From contig JASGLU010000018.1 of the NCBI GenBank assembly GCA_030156825.1, forward strand, positions 1 to 34,320: 34,320 nt of DNA, written 5' to 3'. Shown here one piece after another: positions 1-7,667 of this stretch. The DNA is from Candidatus Atribacteria bacterium (lineage in GTDB: Bacteria > Atribacterota > Atribacteria > Atribacterales > JASGLU01). The notes beneath the pieces are model-generated. The model was not told the DNA's origin. It worked only from the letters and a program-made list of their open reading frames with translations, and ran no database searches. Each line of letters starts with the position of its first letter. The stretch's first letter is position 1. The translations under genes were made by a program, and so were the position numbers.

Positions 1-18
1 CCGGGAGCATGCTCCCGG
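1..18. terminator. Palindromic hairpin after beta-mannosidase
   Basis: A perfect 18-bp palindrome (CCGGGAG-CATG-CTCCCGG) lies 20 bases past the mannosidase stop on the minus strand. It can form a 7-bp GC-rich stem with a four-base loop. The window edge hides any U-tract, so an intrinsic terminator is plausible but unproven; it could equally be a repeat fragment. Confidence 0.4.
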
Positions 19-38
19 CAAGTTGACAGTTTTCTTTG

Positions 39-2420
39 TTAGCGGAAAAGATAATCGTAGGCACTTACCAGCTGAATTTGGTCCCCCACTTTTTTTATCC
101 TTTTGCTGGTGGAAGGAACCAGGGTAAAAAAGTTGTCCTCGGGTGAGCTTTCGGTTTCGATCTTTACCCCCAGTGCCGGTTTTTGACTGGTTATTAGCCA
201 GTGCTCTCCTTCTGTCCGGAAGCTTATTTGGGGATTAGCCGGGGGATTCCACCTTAAGTTGGCTAAAAGTTCGTGGTTTTCTGCTTTGAGTTTTGTTCCC
301 TCTTTCAGTTTTAAATAGGCGATACTTTTTTCCAAAAGAGAGGGAGAAACTTTTAGCCGATCTACCTGAACTACCGAATCTGCCGGCACGGTTAAATTCT
401 GGTAGGTCATTTTCTTCACTTCTTTACCAGCGAGCGTCCAGAGTTCGTATTCCAGGCTAAGTTTGCAGCTTTCTCCATCGTTGATTATGAAAATTACCAG
501 TTCATCGCCTATCCTTTTTGCTATCGGCAAAAGCGGGGCATAGAACCGGCGAGTGTAATAATAGAGAGCCTTTGGTCTTTTGAAGTAATCGATGGCTGAC
601 CAGCTGAAGACTGGCCAGGAATCATTCCATTGCCAGTATAAGGTACCGGCGGTTTGGTATTTTCGGGTTCTCCAGTGTTCAACCCCGGTTTTTATTGCCT
701 CTGCCTGGTTTAGCTGAGATAGGTATGTGATTGAATCAAAATCGCTCACCAAGCCAAAATGCTGGTGGATAAATTTCATAATTCTCTCTGGACCCTCAGT
801 TTGCTTGTTGTGGGTGAGCATAACCGGAGAAAATAGGTTTTTATTCTCCTGCTGAGCAAAAAAGTCTATGGTTTTCGGGTGGGGAGCAGACTGAAATCCG
901 AATTCGCTCACAAATTTAGACTGGTCTTCGGTATAGTGGCTGTAATCTTGCCATTGGGACCACACTCTCCACTCGTGTTTATCCCCGGCTTCTGAAGAAT
1001 TTGCCCGGGAACCACCCCAGGGGCTGGAGGGCCAGTAAGGTCGAGCAGGGTCTTCCTGGGAACATATCTGGAGGAAATCCTCTAAATACAGGCGATTACC
1101 CAAGTGTTTACCTTCTACTTTGGTTTGGTAGTCCCACTCTTCAAACCCCCAGTTATTCTCGTTGTTACCGCACCAAAGGACGATACTGGGGTGGTGTCTT
1201 AATTTTATCAAGTTTTGCCTTACTTCTTCGCCGGCTAATTTTCTGAACCAATCCAAGTGGTCAGGGTATTCGCCACAGGCAAACATAAAATCCTGCCAGA
1301 CCATAATTCCCAGCTCGTCACATCTGGAATAAAAAGCTGGGTCTTCGTATATTCCTCCTCCCCAGACCCGAAGCATGTTCAGTTGGGCATCCTTTGCCAT
1401 TTCCAGTAGTTTTTGGTAATCCTCTTTTTTGAGCCAGCTTAGGATGTTTTCTGCAGGAATCCAGTTTGCTCCTTTGGCAAACACTTTTTTCCGGTTTATC
1501 TCGAAGATAAAACTTTCTCCTGCGCCGTCTGTTTCCCGAAGCAAGCGAACCGTGCGAAAACCGGTTCTTTTTTGCTCTCGCCAGACCTCCGTTTGCTGTT
1601 TTAACAGTCTAAAATCAATCTGGTAGAGAGTGCTTTCTCCCAATCCCCGGGGATACCAGAGGGACAGGTGCTCTATGGTTTTTGTTCCTTCAAACTGGTA
1701 GCCGGTTACTTGCGCTTCGACCGGAAATGTTCCTACCGGCCCCTCGTTGAGCAGAACCTCTACCCGATAAGAGGAAGGATCTTCTCCCGGGGGTAACTCG
1801 ACATATCCGCTAAACTTTACCTTTCCCGTCAAGTCTTCCAGGTAAGCGGTGGAACCAAACAATCGACCATCAGGGTAAACTTCAAGTTGAATTGCCCGCC
1901 AGATGCCCCCGGTTGCTATTCGAGCGCCCCAGTCCCAGCCATAGGAGTACTGAGCTTTTCGCAGGTACACTCGGGCCGGCTCAAAAGCGGCGCGGAGAGA
2001 GCCCGAGTTTCTTTGGTAGGCTTGAGGAAGACTGATGGGAGAAAGGATTTCAACTTTTAGCTGGTTTTCTCCCTGCCGGAGAAAAGGTTTTACTTCAAAT
2101 CGGTATTCCAAAAACATGTTTTCGGTTTTGCCGACGAAATGCTGGTTTAAATAAATCCGGGATAAAGTGTCTACCCCCTTTAGTACCAGCTGGTAGTTAA
2201 GATGCGGCTCCAGCTTTTTTAGGAAAAAAGTTCTCTGATAAACCCAGGATTTGCTCTCCAGTCGCTGAAAAAGCTGTTCGTTGGTTCCTTGATAAGGGTG
2301 AGGCATAAGACCTGAGTTGACCAGGTCTCCGGCCACCGTTCCCGGGACTTCCCCCTCAAAAGCAAATTCTTGTTCGGTATCATGTGCTTTCCATTTTCCA
2401 CCTAAATCTATTGTTTCCAT
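39..2420 (-). CDS. Beta-mannosidase, glycoside hydrolase family 2
   Basis: Predicted exo-acting beta-mannosidase (793 aa) releasing mannose from the non-reducing end of beta-mannosides, probably in the cytoplasm because no signal peptide is visible. The GH2 order is present: N-terminal jelly-roll (about 1-170), immunoglobulin-like segment, then a TIM barrel from about residue 300. The acid/base Glu lies in WCGNNEN (about E421) and the nucleophile in FVSEFGFQS (about E506). The motifs YSYGWDWGAR and NMLRVWGGGIYE are typical of beta-mannosidases. The ORF track begins 38 residues earlier, but that stretch lies in a structured leader. The ATG at 2420 follows a strong GGGAGGG and starts at METIDLGG, as in the family. 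It sits alone downstream of the hemerythrin gene with 237 bp between. Family assignment is firm; substrate specificity is inferred. Confidence 0.93.
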   Translation of the reverse strand: METIDLGGKWKAHDTEQEFAFEGEVPGTVAGDLVNSGLMPHPYQGTNEQLFQRLESKSWVYQRTFFLKKLEPHLNYQLVLKGVDTLSRIYLNQHFVGKTENMFLEYRFEVKPFLRQGENQLKVEILSPISLPQAYQRNSGSLRAAFEPARVYLRKAQYSYGWDWGARIATGGIWRAIQLEVYPDGRLFGSTAYLEDLTGKVKFSGYVELPPGEDPSSYRVEVLLNEGPVGTFPVEAQVTGYQFEGTKTIEHLSLWYPRGLGESTLYQIDFRLLKQQTEVWREQKRTGFRTVRLLRETDGAGESFIFEINRKKVFAKGANWIPAENILSWLKKEDYQKLLEMAKDAQLNMLRVWGGGIYEDPAFYSRCDELGIMVWQDFMFACGEYPDHLDWFRKLAGEEVRQNLIKLRHHPSIVLWCGNNENNWGFEEWDYQTKVEGKHLGNRLYLEDFLQICSQEDPARPYWPSSPWGGSRANSSEAGDKHEWRVWSQWQDYSHYTEDQSKFVSEFGFQSAPHPKTIDFFAQQENKNLFSPVMLTHNKQTEGPERIMKFIHQHFGLVSDFDSITYLSQLNQAEAIKTGVEHWRTRKYQTAGTLYWQWNDSWPVFSWSAIDYFKRPKALYYYTRRFYAPLLPIAKRIGDELVIFIINDGESCKLSLEYELWTLAGKEVKKMTYQNLTVPADSVVQVDRLKVSPSLLEKSIAYLKLKEGTKLKAENHELLANLRWNPPANPQISFRTEGEHWLITSQKPALGVKIETESSPEDNFFTLVPSTSKRIKKVGDQIQLVSAYDYLFR

Positions 2421-2486
2421 CCCACTTCCCTCCCGTTTAATGGGTAAAAATTCTATTCGTCGGCGGGGTAAAACCGGCTGACTGAC

Positions 2487-2583
2487 AAAAAAACCGGAGC
2501 GCGACCTGAATAGGCACGCTGTGTTTGCAGACATAGTTTCTGCAACGGGCGTTCAAAACAGGTGCCCAAGAGGGCGGCTCCGG
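2487..2583 (-). ncRNA. Structured leader RNA with intrinsic terminator, unknown class
   Basis: Read on the minus strand, this stretch folds into a long rod. The basal stem is CCGGAGC/GCTCCGG, then GGCAC/GTGCC, then an apical TTGCAG/CTGCAA hairpin with a nine-base loop, separated by asymmetric internal loops. The basal stem is followed at once by seven U (2493-2487). It lies 67 bases upstream of the beta-mannosidase start on the same strand, so it could be a transcription attenuator, a riboswitch-like leader or a separate small RNA. I do not recognise it as SRP RNA, tmRNA or a common riboswitch. Confidence 0.5.
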
Positions 2584-2617
2584 CTATTGATAACGGTTTA
2601 GCTTTTGCCTATATTTT

Positions 2618-2635
2618 CTGGTTACTGTTAACCAG
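2618..2635. promoter_or_regulatory. Inverted repeat, possible sugar-regulator operator
   Basis: Perfect dyad CTGGTTA-CTGT-TAACCAG (7-bp arms, 4-bp spacer) between the hemerythrin stop and the mannosidase leader. Its size and position suit an operator for a sugar-responsive repressor controlling the mannosidase transcript. I found no convincing -35/-10 pair beside it, so this is inference from symmetry and position only. Confidence 0.3.
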
Positions 2636-2657
2636 CCTCGAGTGGCATAGGCCCTTT

Positions 2658-3071
2658 TCATTCTGGGGATTGTTTGCTCTTTAAAAATGTTCCTAAGGAT
2701 TTGTCCACCCGATTTATATGGTTAATCCACCAGTCGACTAACAGCTTGTTGGTTTGCACTACCAGGTTTAAACTGGAACCGGTGGTATCGAGTTGTTGCT
2801 TGAGGGAGGAGAGGTCATTTACATATTGGGTATGATAACGCTTATGGGCGGGGTATTCAGGATAGTTGTGTTTGAGCATCAGCTCTTCTTCAGTTCCGAA
2901 GTGATTAGTTACGTAGTTTTGCATGAACTGGAAAGTTTCAGCCACTATCTCCCTTCCCTTTCCCTGGTTGCTGGCATCCAACACTTTGTTTATTCGGTCA
3001 AACAATTCTCGGTGTTGACGGTCGATTACCTCGACCCCAGTAGTTAAGTTATCGTTCCAGATTAATGGCAT
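2658..3071 (-). CDS. Bacteriohemerythrin
   Basis: Single-domain hemerythrin of 137 aa, close to the usual length, predicted to bind O2 at a non-heme di-iron site in the cytoplasm for oxygen sensing, scavenging or delivery. The family pattern is visible: WNDNLTTGVEVIDRQH at the N-terminus, then HFGTEEELMLKHNYPEYPAHKRYH, then a C-terminal WWINHINRVDKSL. Together these give the five His and two acidic ligands. The ORF track starts 14 residues earlier, but the ATG at 3071 follows AGGGGGG at good spacing and opens with MPLIWND, typical of the family. It is transcribed alone from a possible extended -10 promoter just upstream. The next gene downstream is the mannosidase, with a dyad and a terminator-like leader between, so they are probably separate units. 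Confidence 0.93.
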   Translation of the reverse strand: MPLIWNDNLTTGVEVIDRQHRELFDRINKVLDASNQGKGREIVAETFQFMQNYVTNHFGTEEELMLKHNYPEYPAHKRYHTQYVNDLSSLKQQLDTTGSSLNLVVQTNKLLVDWWINHINRVDKSLGTFLKSKQSPE

Positions 3072-3103
3072 AAAGACCCCCCTTTGTTCTCTAATTTCTC
3101 TAT

Positions 3104-3112
3104 ATTGTAGCA
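3104..3112 (-). promoter_or_regulatory. Extended -10 promoter for bacteriohemerythrin
   Basis: On the minus strand TGC-TACAAT gives an extended -10 element 33 bases upstream of the hemerythrin start. No good -35 is present; that position falls in a palindromic repeat. Confidence 0.3.
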
Positions 3113-3120
3113 CAGAACAA

Positions 3121-3437
3121 GAAGGGGGGCAGCGCCCCCATTACTGAGGAAGTGCTTTCCTTCCTCAGTTAGTATTTATTTTTTTCATGTTTTGTCTTTA
3201 GGTTTTTGCCTTTCAACTATAAGGGGGAGTTCTTTTCCCCCTTATAGTGAGGAAGTGTCCTTCTTCCTCAGTTAGTATTTATTTTTATGTTGTTTTTCTT
3301 TTCCAGGGGGTTTATAAGGGGGAGTTCTTTTCCCCCTTATAGTGAGGAAGTGTCCTTCTTCCTCAGTTAGTATTTATTTTTATGTTGTTTTTCTTTTTCA
3401 GGGGGTTTATAAGGGGGAGTTCTTTTCCCCCTTATAG
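3121..3437. repeat. Repeat family A, tandem double-hairpin array (locus 1)
   Basis: Units of two adjacent hairpins: a G-run/C-run hairpin (ATAAGGGGGA...TCCCCCTTAT, or GGGGGGC/GCCCCC in the first unit) followed by GAGGAAG...CTTCCTC. A conserved AT-rich tail beginning TTAGTATTTATTTTT comes next. The G-run hairpins start at 3219, 3314 and 3409, an exact 95-bp period. The first unit (3121-3175) is diverged and the last is a half unit. Related units lie near 15142 and 22354 in the same orientation. The conserved tails exclude a CRISPR array; the form resembles REP/BIME-type elements. Confidence 0.85.
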
Positions 3438-3472
3438 TTCTGTTATATTGAAAAAGCTACATCCATAAATAA

Positions 3473-3586
3473 GCCAGGGTATTATGTGTCTTTCAGCCGC
3501 TTGCCGGTATTGCAAATAGCGGCAGCAGCAGCGGGCTGGTGGGATTTATCGCAGAAGAAGTAAGTAGAGCAAATCCCAAAGATTAG
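3473..3586 (+). pseudogene. Possible remnant of a small protein gene
   Basis: A stop-to-stop reading frame of about 37 codons without a clear start reads ...VLCVFQPLAGIANSGSSSG..., then an amphipathic EEVSRANPKD end. The composition is protein-like and faintly recalls small putative zinc-binding (DGC-type) proteins, but there is no ribosome binding site and the upstream part is missing. The rest of the gap to 3657 shows no gene. It may be chance. Confidence 0.15.
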
Positions 3587-3657
3587 GCTATGCAACCAAA
3601 CCGCCGGCAACAATTTAGCAGCAAATCCGTAGAGTTTCGGACCCCACAAAAATGTTT

Positions 3658-4116
3658 TTAGGAATTCTGCCAGCGCCTGGCAAAATCTTCTGCTTCTTTT
3701 AGGTCGTGCTCGTTAGGTCTGCCCTTATTTATCCCACCGATCAATTTGAGCAGTCCAAAACTATCAAATCCCCTACAGGAAAATTCCCCCACGATGGTGA
3801 AGCCTTTTTCTATTAGTTTCCCCTTTATTAATTGGTGAGCTTTGTTGCTACCCTTCTCTCCGGCGCCGCTTGTCGAAAAAACAAATGCCTGCTTGTTTGT
3901 CAGGGAAGGTAGACTATCAATGGTGTGCAATAAATCTTTATGAGGTTTCCCCCAGTAAATGCCGGAACCAAAACCCAGCAAATCGTATTCTGCAACCAGG
4001 TTGATATCTAACTCTTTGGCTTTCACTAATTCTGCTTTTAGAACATCTGCCATTACTTTGGCAACTTTCTCGGTATTGCCGTGGTGTATTGACTCATAAA
4101 CCATCAACGTTTTCAC
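3658..4116 (-). CDS. Flavodoxin-family protein
   Basis: Flavodoxin-like FMN protein of 152 aa, a low-potential electron carrier or small oxidoreductase. The phosphate-binding loop is at the N-terminus (YESIHHGNTEKVAK), followed by the usual GFGSGIYWG and FSTSGAG segments around the flavin. The track's start at 4125 is a GTG almost on top of AAAGGA. The GTG at 4116 (MKTLMVYES) has better spacing and is preferred. The gene begins inside the last codons of nagA (23-nt overlap), so it is almost certainly co-translated with the GlcNAc operon. No redox step in GlcNAc catabolism needs it, so the coupling is unexplained. The C-terminus (FARRWQNS) is complete for the family. Confidence 0.85.
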   Translation of the reverse strand: MKTLMVYESIHHGNTEKVAKVMADVLKAELVKAKELDINLVAEYDLLGFGSGIYWGKPHKDLLHTIDSLPSLTNKQAFVFSTSGAGEKGSNKAHQLIKGKLIEKGFTIVGEFSCRGFDSFGLLKLIGGINKGRPNEHDLKEAEDFARRWQNS

Positions 4117-5272
4117 TTTTATCACTTCCTTTCATTTCTCCTTCGAGAAAGACCTCTTTGGGCTGAAAGCTTTGGTCGAAAACTACGACATTGGCCATTT
4201 TCCCCCTCTCCAGGCTGCCCAACTTTTTATCCACTCTCAGCAATTTAGCGGGAGACAAACTCCCCAAGTCAGCCAGGCGAGGCAGGGAAAGGTTAAAATG
4301 TTTTTTCAGGTGGGAAAGGGCCTGGTTCAGGGTGATGGTGCTCCCGGCCAAGCTTTGGCTGGGGGTAATTCGGGCAATACCGTCTTTTACCTCCATGGTT
4401 TCGCCGCCAAACTCATAGCTGCCATCTCCCAGGCCGGTAGGCCTCACCGCATCGCTTATCAGAATCATCCGCTCTCCTTTACATTTTAAGGCAATTTTCA
4501 TGATTTCGGGGGCGACGTGGATGGTGTCGGCAATCATTTCTACCCAAACTTGATCGAACCCTAAAGCGAAACTGAGAAGATTGGGCTGGCGGTGGTGGAG
4601 GGGGTCCATCCCGTTGAAAAGGTGGGTGATCAGTTGGGCTCCTTTTTCGAACGCCTGCAGGCTGGTTTGATAGTCGGCCTGGCTGTGTCCCAGGGAGACC
4701 AGTATATCTTGGGTGGCCAGATAAGTGATAAGGTCCATGGCTCCCGGTAGCTCAGGAGCCAGGGTAACTCTTTTTACCCATCCCTGACCGGCAGCCAGTA
4801 ACTCTTCTGTCTCTTCCCGGTCGGGAGAGCGTAAATAGGCTGGGTTGTGGGCCCCTCGCCGTTTGCAGGAAAGATAGGGACCTTCTAAGTGGATGCCCAA
4901 CATTTTGCTTCCTGGAAAACCCTCTTTTGCAAAGGCAACCATAGCGCTTATTGCTTTTTTAATTCTCTCTTTTCCCTCGGTAAGGGTGGTGGCTAAAAAA
5001 CCGGTTACTCCCTGCTCAAGTAAAAAACGGCTGATTTCTCGAGTATCGGCCAGATTGGCGTCCATGAAGTCTTTTCCTCGGGCTCCGTGGATATGGAGAT
5101 CGATCAACCCCGGAAAAATATAAGCCTCGCCAAAGTCAAGCAGGGGCAGCTTCCCCTTTTCCTCATCGGGGGAAAACACTCCCCCGATTTCTTTTCCTTC
5201 GATCAGCAAGGTTCCAGCCGGTATCACCCGAGAAGGGGTAACTATCTGACCTTTTATTCCAAAGCTTTTCAT
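4094..5272 (-). CDS. nagA: N-acetylglucosamine-6-phosphate deacetylase
   Basis: Amidohydrolase-superfamily enzyme (392 aa, normal length) that hydrolyses GlcNAc-6-phosphate to glucosamine-6-phosphate and acetate in the cytoplasm. The metal-site motif PGLIDLHIHGARGKDFMD is at about 54-71, followed by GIHLEGPYLS, LGHSQADY, THLFNGMDPLHHRQP and a LISDAVRPTG segment with the catalytic Asp. The start ATG overlaps the stop of the upstream SIS gene (ATGA), which indicates translational coupling. The 3' end overlaps the flavodoxin start. Together with the ROK kinase and SIS protein it forms a complete route from GlcNAc to fructose-6-phosphate. Confidence 0.96.
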   Translation of the reverse strand: MKSFGIKGQIVTPSRVIPAGTLLIEGKEIGGVFSPDEEKGKLPLLDFGEAYIFPGLIDLHIHGARGKDFMDANLADTREISRFLLEQGVTGFLATTLTEGKERIKKAISAMVAFAKEGFPGSKMLGIHLEGPYLSCKRRGAHNPAYLRSPDREETEELLAAGQGWVKRVTLAPELPGAMDLITYLATQDILVSLGHSQADYQTSLQAFEKGAQLITHLFNGMDPLHHRQPNLLSFALGFDQVWVEMIADTIHVAPEIMKIALKCKGERMILISDAVRPTGLGDGSYEFGGETMEVKDGIARITPSQSLAGSTITLNQALSHLKKHFNLSLPRLADLGSLSPAKLLRVDKKLGSLERGKMANVVVFDQSFQPKEVFLEGEMKGSDKSENVDGL

Positions 5273-6303
5273 AGTTTGACCACTTTGGTTAGATTTTTTG
5301 GTTGGTCTGGGTTCAGCCCTCGGGCCTGGGCTCGGTAGTAACCGAGCAGCTGGAGAAAAGCTACATCTAAAATAGGAAGAGTGTAATCATTTATTCCCTC
5401 TCCGTCTAAGGCTATCTCGAACAATTTGGAGGAAGGAGAAAGGCGGGAAGAGCCGATATGGAATATGGTGGCCCCCAATTCCATCATCTCCAGTAAAACC
5501 GCTTGCTCGGGGGAGAAGGCCTGCTGGGAAGTGAGGGCAATGATTAAAGTGTGGTCGTCCACGATGGACTTTGGGCCATGGCGGAATTCGAGAAAGTGGA
5601 AAGTCTCGGTGGGGGTGAGGCTCATCTCTTTTAGTTTGAGCGAGCCTTCCCAGGCGATGCCATAGTAGGGACCATTTCCCAAAAAGATAAATTTTTGGAA
5701 AGAAAGATTGCGGGCTAATTCTCTAACCATTGGTTCATAAGTTTCCATATTTTGGGATAGTATCTCGGGGAGGAGGGACAATTTTAGCTCTTTTTTGGCT
5801 TGACGTCCAGCCAGGTACAACAGGGAAAGCAGCATGGTGGAAAAAGACTGGGTCATCACCACACTCTCCTCCCGGGCGGAAGCGGTAACGATGACTAAAT
5901 CTCCTGTTTGGGAGAGGGAGGAGCCGGCTTCGCAGGTAAGAGCACACCCCTGGCCGAAATTATTTTTCTTAAAGAAGTTCAGCGCCTGGACAGTTTCTGA
6001 GGTTTCTCCTGAGCGAGAAATGGCAAACAGACGGTATTTACGGCCGGGGACAAACACGGTTTGGGGAAAAAGAAAAACCTGGGAGGCGGGAACTGCCCGG
6101 GCCGGGGTTTGGGCAAGGGTCTGCCAGAGAGCGGCAGCTGAAAGAGAAAGGTTGTAAGAAGTGCCACAACCGGTGAAAATGACTTCCTCCCCTTCTCCTG
6201 CGAGAAAGGACAAAAACTGGCTTGAGTTTGCCTCCAGATAACTTAAAGTTTCTGCCCAAGCTTGGGGTTGGTGATGAATTTCTCGAGCAGTATGGTCTAC
6301 CAT
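5269..6303 (-). CDS. SIS-domain sugar isomerase, probable glucosamine-6-phosphate deaminase (NagB-II type)
   Basis: Two-SIS-domain protein of 344 aa, lacking the glutaminase domain of GlmS. First SIS domain: FTGCGTSYNLSLSAAALWQ and FAISRSGETSETVQAL. Second: KFIFLGNGPYYGIAWEGSLK, LEFRHGPKSIV and a C-terminal NPDQPKNLTKVVKL. This is the architecture of NagB-II deaminases and AgaS ketose isomerases. Placement between a ROK kinase and nagA, as in the Thermotoga nag locus, favours conversion of glucosamine-6-phosphate to fructose-6-phosphate plus ammonia. SD AAGGAGGA precedes the ATG at 6303; the stop overlaps nagA by 4 nt. NagB-II versus AgaS is decided by context only. Confidence 0.85.
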   Translation of the reverse strand: MVDHTAREIHHQPQAWAETLSYLEANSSQFLSFLAGEGEEVIFTGCGTSYNLSLSAAALWQTLAQTPARAVPASQVFLFPQTVFVPGRKYRLFAISRSGETSETVQALNFFKKNNFGQGCALTCEAGSSLSQTGDLVIVTASAREESVVMTQSFSTMLLSLLYLAGRQAKKELKLSLLPEILSQNMETYEPMVRELARNLSFQKFIFLGNGPYYGIAWEGSLKLKEMSLTPTETFHFLEFRHGPKSIVDDHTLIIALTSQQAFSPEQAVLLEMMELGATIFHIGSSRLSPSSKLFEIALDGEGINDYTLPILDVAFLQLLGYYRAQARGLNPDQPKNLTKVVKL

Positions 6304-6347
6304 TTGGTCATTCCTCCTTATTTTTAGTAGAAGATGGTGCCTCTTTC

Positions 6348-7265
6348 TTAAAGATATCCTTCTTTTTTCAGAAACGGGATAGCGGCTGCTCCCATTACGC
6401 TGGCCTTACTCCGGAAGCGGCCTAAAATTACTTCAGGAATAGCCTGAGAATCCAGAAGGTGTTTTTGATAATTTTCTTTGATTATTTCCAGCCACCAGTT
6501 GCCGGTTTCGGCTATTCCGCCGCCGATTAGGATTGCCTCTGGATCAAATATTTGAGTCAGATTGAAAAGGCCAAGCCCGAGAAAATGAGCAGCTCGGTGC
6601 ACGATTTCCAAATAGGGGGAAACACCTGCGCGGGCGTTTTCAAATACCACCTCTCCTTTTACCGGCTTTCCGGTTAGATGAAAGGCATCTCTTTCGATAG
6701 CCACTCCTGAGGCGAGTGCTTCAAGGCAGCCAGCGTTTCCGCAGCGACAAAGAGGGCCACCCGGAGCCACTATAATATGGCCTACCTCGGCTGAAGTTCC
6801 GTGGGCTCCTCTTATGACCTGTCGCTGCCAGACCAAACTGCCGGCAATCCCGGTTCCCACGCTTATATAGATAAAATCTTGCAGAGAACGACCCTGACCA
6901 AAAAAAACTTCAGCCAAAGTTCCACTTCTCACATCGTGTTCCATAAAAAGAGGGACTGGCAGTTCCTCTTTCAAAAGAGAAATTATCGGCACATTCCGCC
7001 AGTTCAAGTTTTCAGAAAAAATAAGCATTCCTTTTTTTAAGTCAAGGATGCCTGGGATGGCAAGACCCACTCCTGCACACTCTCCCAGGGCTTTCCCTTC
7101 GTCAAGCAGGCCCTGGGAGAGCTCGGCGATGTCGCCCAATACTTTTTCGATTTTTCTTTCCGGGTCTACCGGGATTTTTCTAAAAGCAAGCAGGTTTAAG
7201 TCTTCATCCACTAAAGCGCCGGCGATTTTGGTTCCTCCCAGATCGACCCCTACTGAAAAGGCCAC
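6348..7265 (-). CDS. ROK-family sugar kinase, probable N-acetylglucosamine kinase
   Basis: ROK kinase of 305 aa with no N-terminal helix-turn-helix, hence an enzyme rather than a NagC-like repressor. Visible motifs: ATP phosphate loop VGVDLGGTK at the N-terminus, catalytic EHDVRSGTLAE, SVGTGIAGSLV, the HxxAEVGH-type GTSAEVGHI, and the zinc motif CRCGNAGCLEALASG. Being first in the operon with the SIS protein and nagA, it most likely phosphorylates GlcNAc to GlcNAc-6-phosphate. No PTS genes are nearby, in keeping with uptake of free sugar. The track start is a TTG crowding the AGGAGG; the GTG at 7265 is 7 bases from it and is preferred. It ends 44 bp before the SIS gene. Confidence 0.9.
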   Translation of the reverse strand: MAFSVGVDLGGTKIAGALVDEDLNLLAFRKIPVDPERKIEKVLGDIAELSQGLLDEGKALGECAGVGLAIPGILDLKKGMLIFSENLNWRNVPIISLLKEELPVPLFMEHDVRSGTLAEVFFGQGRSLQDFIYISVGTGIAGSLVWQRQVIRGAHGTSAEVGHIIVAPGGPLCRCGNAGCLEALASGVAIERDAFHLTGKPVKGEVVFENARAGVSPYLEIVHRAAHFLGLGLFNLTQIFDPEAILIGGGIAETGNWWLEIIKENYQKHLLDSQAIPEVILGRFRSKASVMGAAAIPFLKKEGYL

Positions 7266-7390
7266 GGCCAAACCTCCTCCCGTTTTATCTCTTTCTAAGT
7301 GAGAGATTTTCTTGCTGTTTTTGCGTATTTAATCTCCAATTGTTAGGTGGGGAAATTAATTTTTTCCCATTTTCTTCAGCCTTTGCGCAA

Positions 7391-7407
7391 ATTATAGCAT
7401 ATTGCTA
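7391..7407 (-). promoter_or_regulatory. Promoter and candidate operator of the GlcNAc operon
   Basis: On the minus strand TGC-TATAAT is a consensus extended -10 (hexamer 7391-7396), 126 bases upstream of the ROK start. An inverted repeat TAGCA-TAT-TGCTA (7395-7407) overlaps it, a good position for a repressor. The -35 region is weak. The operator role is inferred. Confidence 0.45.
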
Positions 7408-7508
7408 ACTGCAAAAAGACCTTCTGTCTTTAGCGATTTTACTCCTAAAAATTTTTTGATAGCCCTCTCCTTTCTCATTTTCTCCATAATTTCAGGGATT
7501 ATGCTTTT

Positions 7509-7604
7509 AGCTCAAGTTGCACCATGAGTTCCAGAAATCAGTCTATATCAGGTCTTTTCTTTTGGGGATTCTCATTTTCTGGTAAAAATCCGCAACTTGG
7601 GTTA
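7509..7604 (+). repeat. Repeat family B, copy 1, with terminal inverted repeats
   Basis: About 95 bp starting ctCAAGTTGCACCATGAGTT and ending GCAACTTGGGTTA, so its ends are inverted copies (CAAGTTGC/GCAACTTG), as in a MITE-like element. The left half matches copies at 22063 and 30806 and a short copy at 20618. It lies between the divergent GlcNAc and rubrerythrin units. Confidence 0.7.
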
Positions 7605-7633
7605 AGGAAATAATAAAAATTAGCCAATTTTAT

Positions 7634-7661
7634 TTGATCAGCAGGAAAAAAGGAGTATAAT
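7634..7661 (+). promoter_or_regulatory. Sigma-70 type promoter for the rubrerythrin leader RNA
   Basis: TTGATC, 16-bp spacer, TATAAT. The predicted start point near 7668 coincides with the first bases of the structured leader, which supports both. Confidence 0.65.
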
Positions 7662-7667
7662 TTTAAT

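Noticed and set aside
2421-2534. 38-residue N-terminal extension of beta-mannosidase in the ORF track
   Set aside because: Lies in the structured leader with its terminator; the internal ATG has a strong SD and matches the family N-terminus.
2487-2583. SRP RNA or 6S RNA
   Set aside because: The SRP apical-loop signature is absent and the length is too short for typical 6S RNA; only a rod-like fold is shared.
3121-3437. CRISPR-like array
   Set aside because: The segments between the palindromes are themselves conserved from unit to unit, and no cas genes are in the window.
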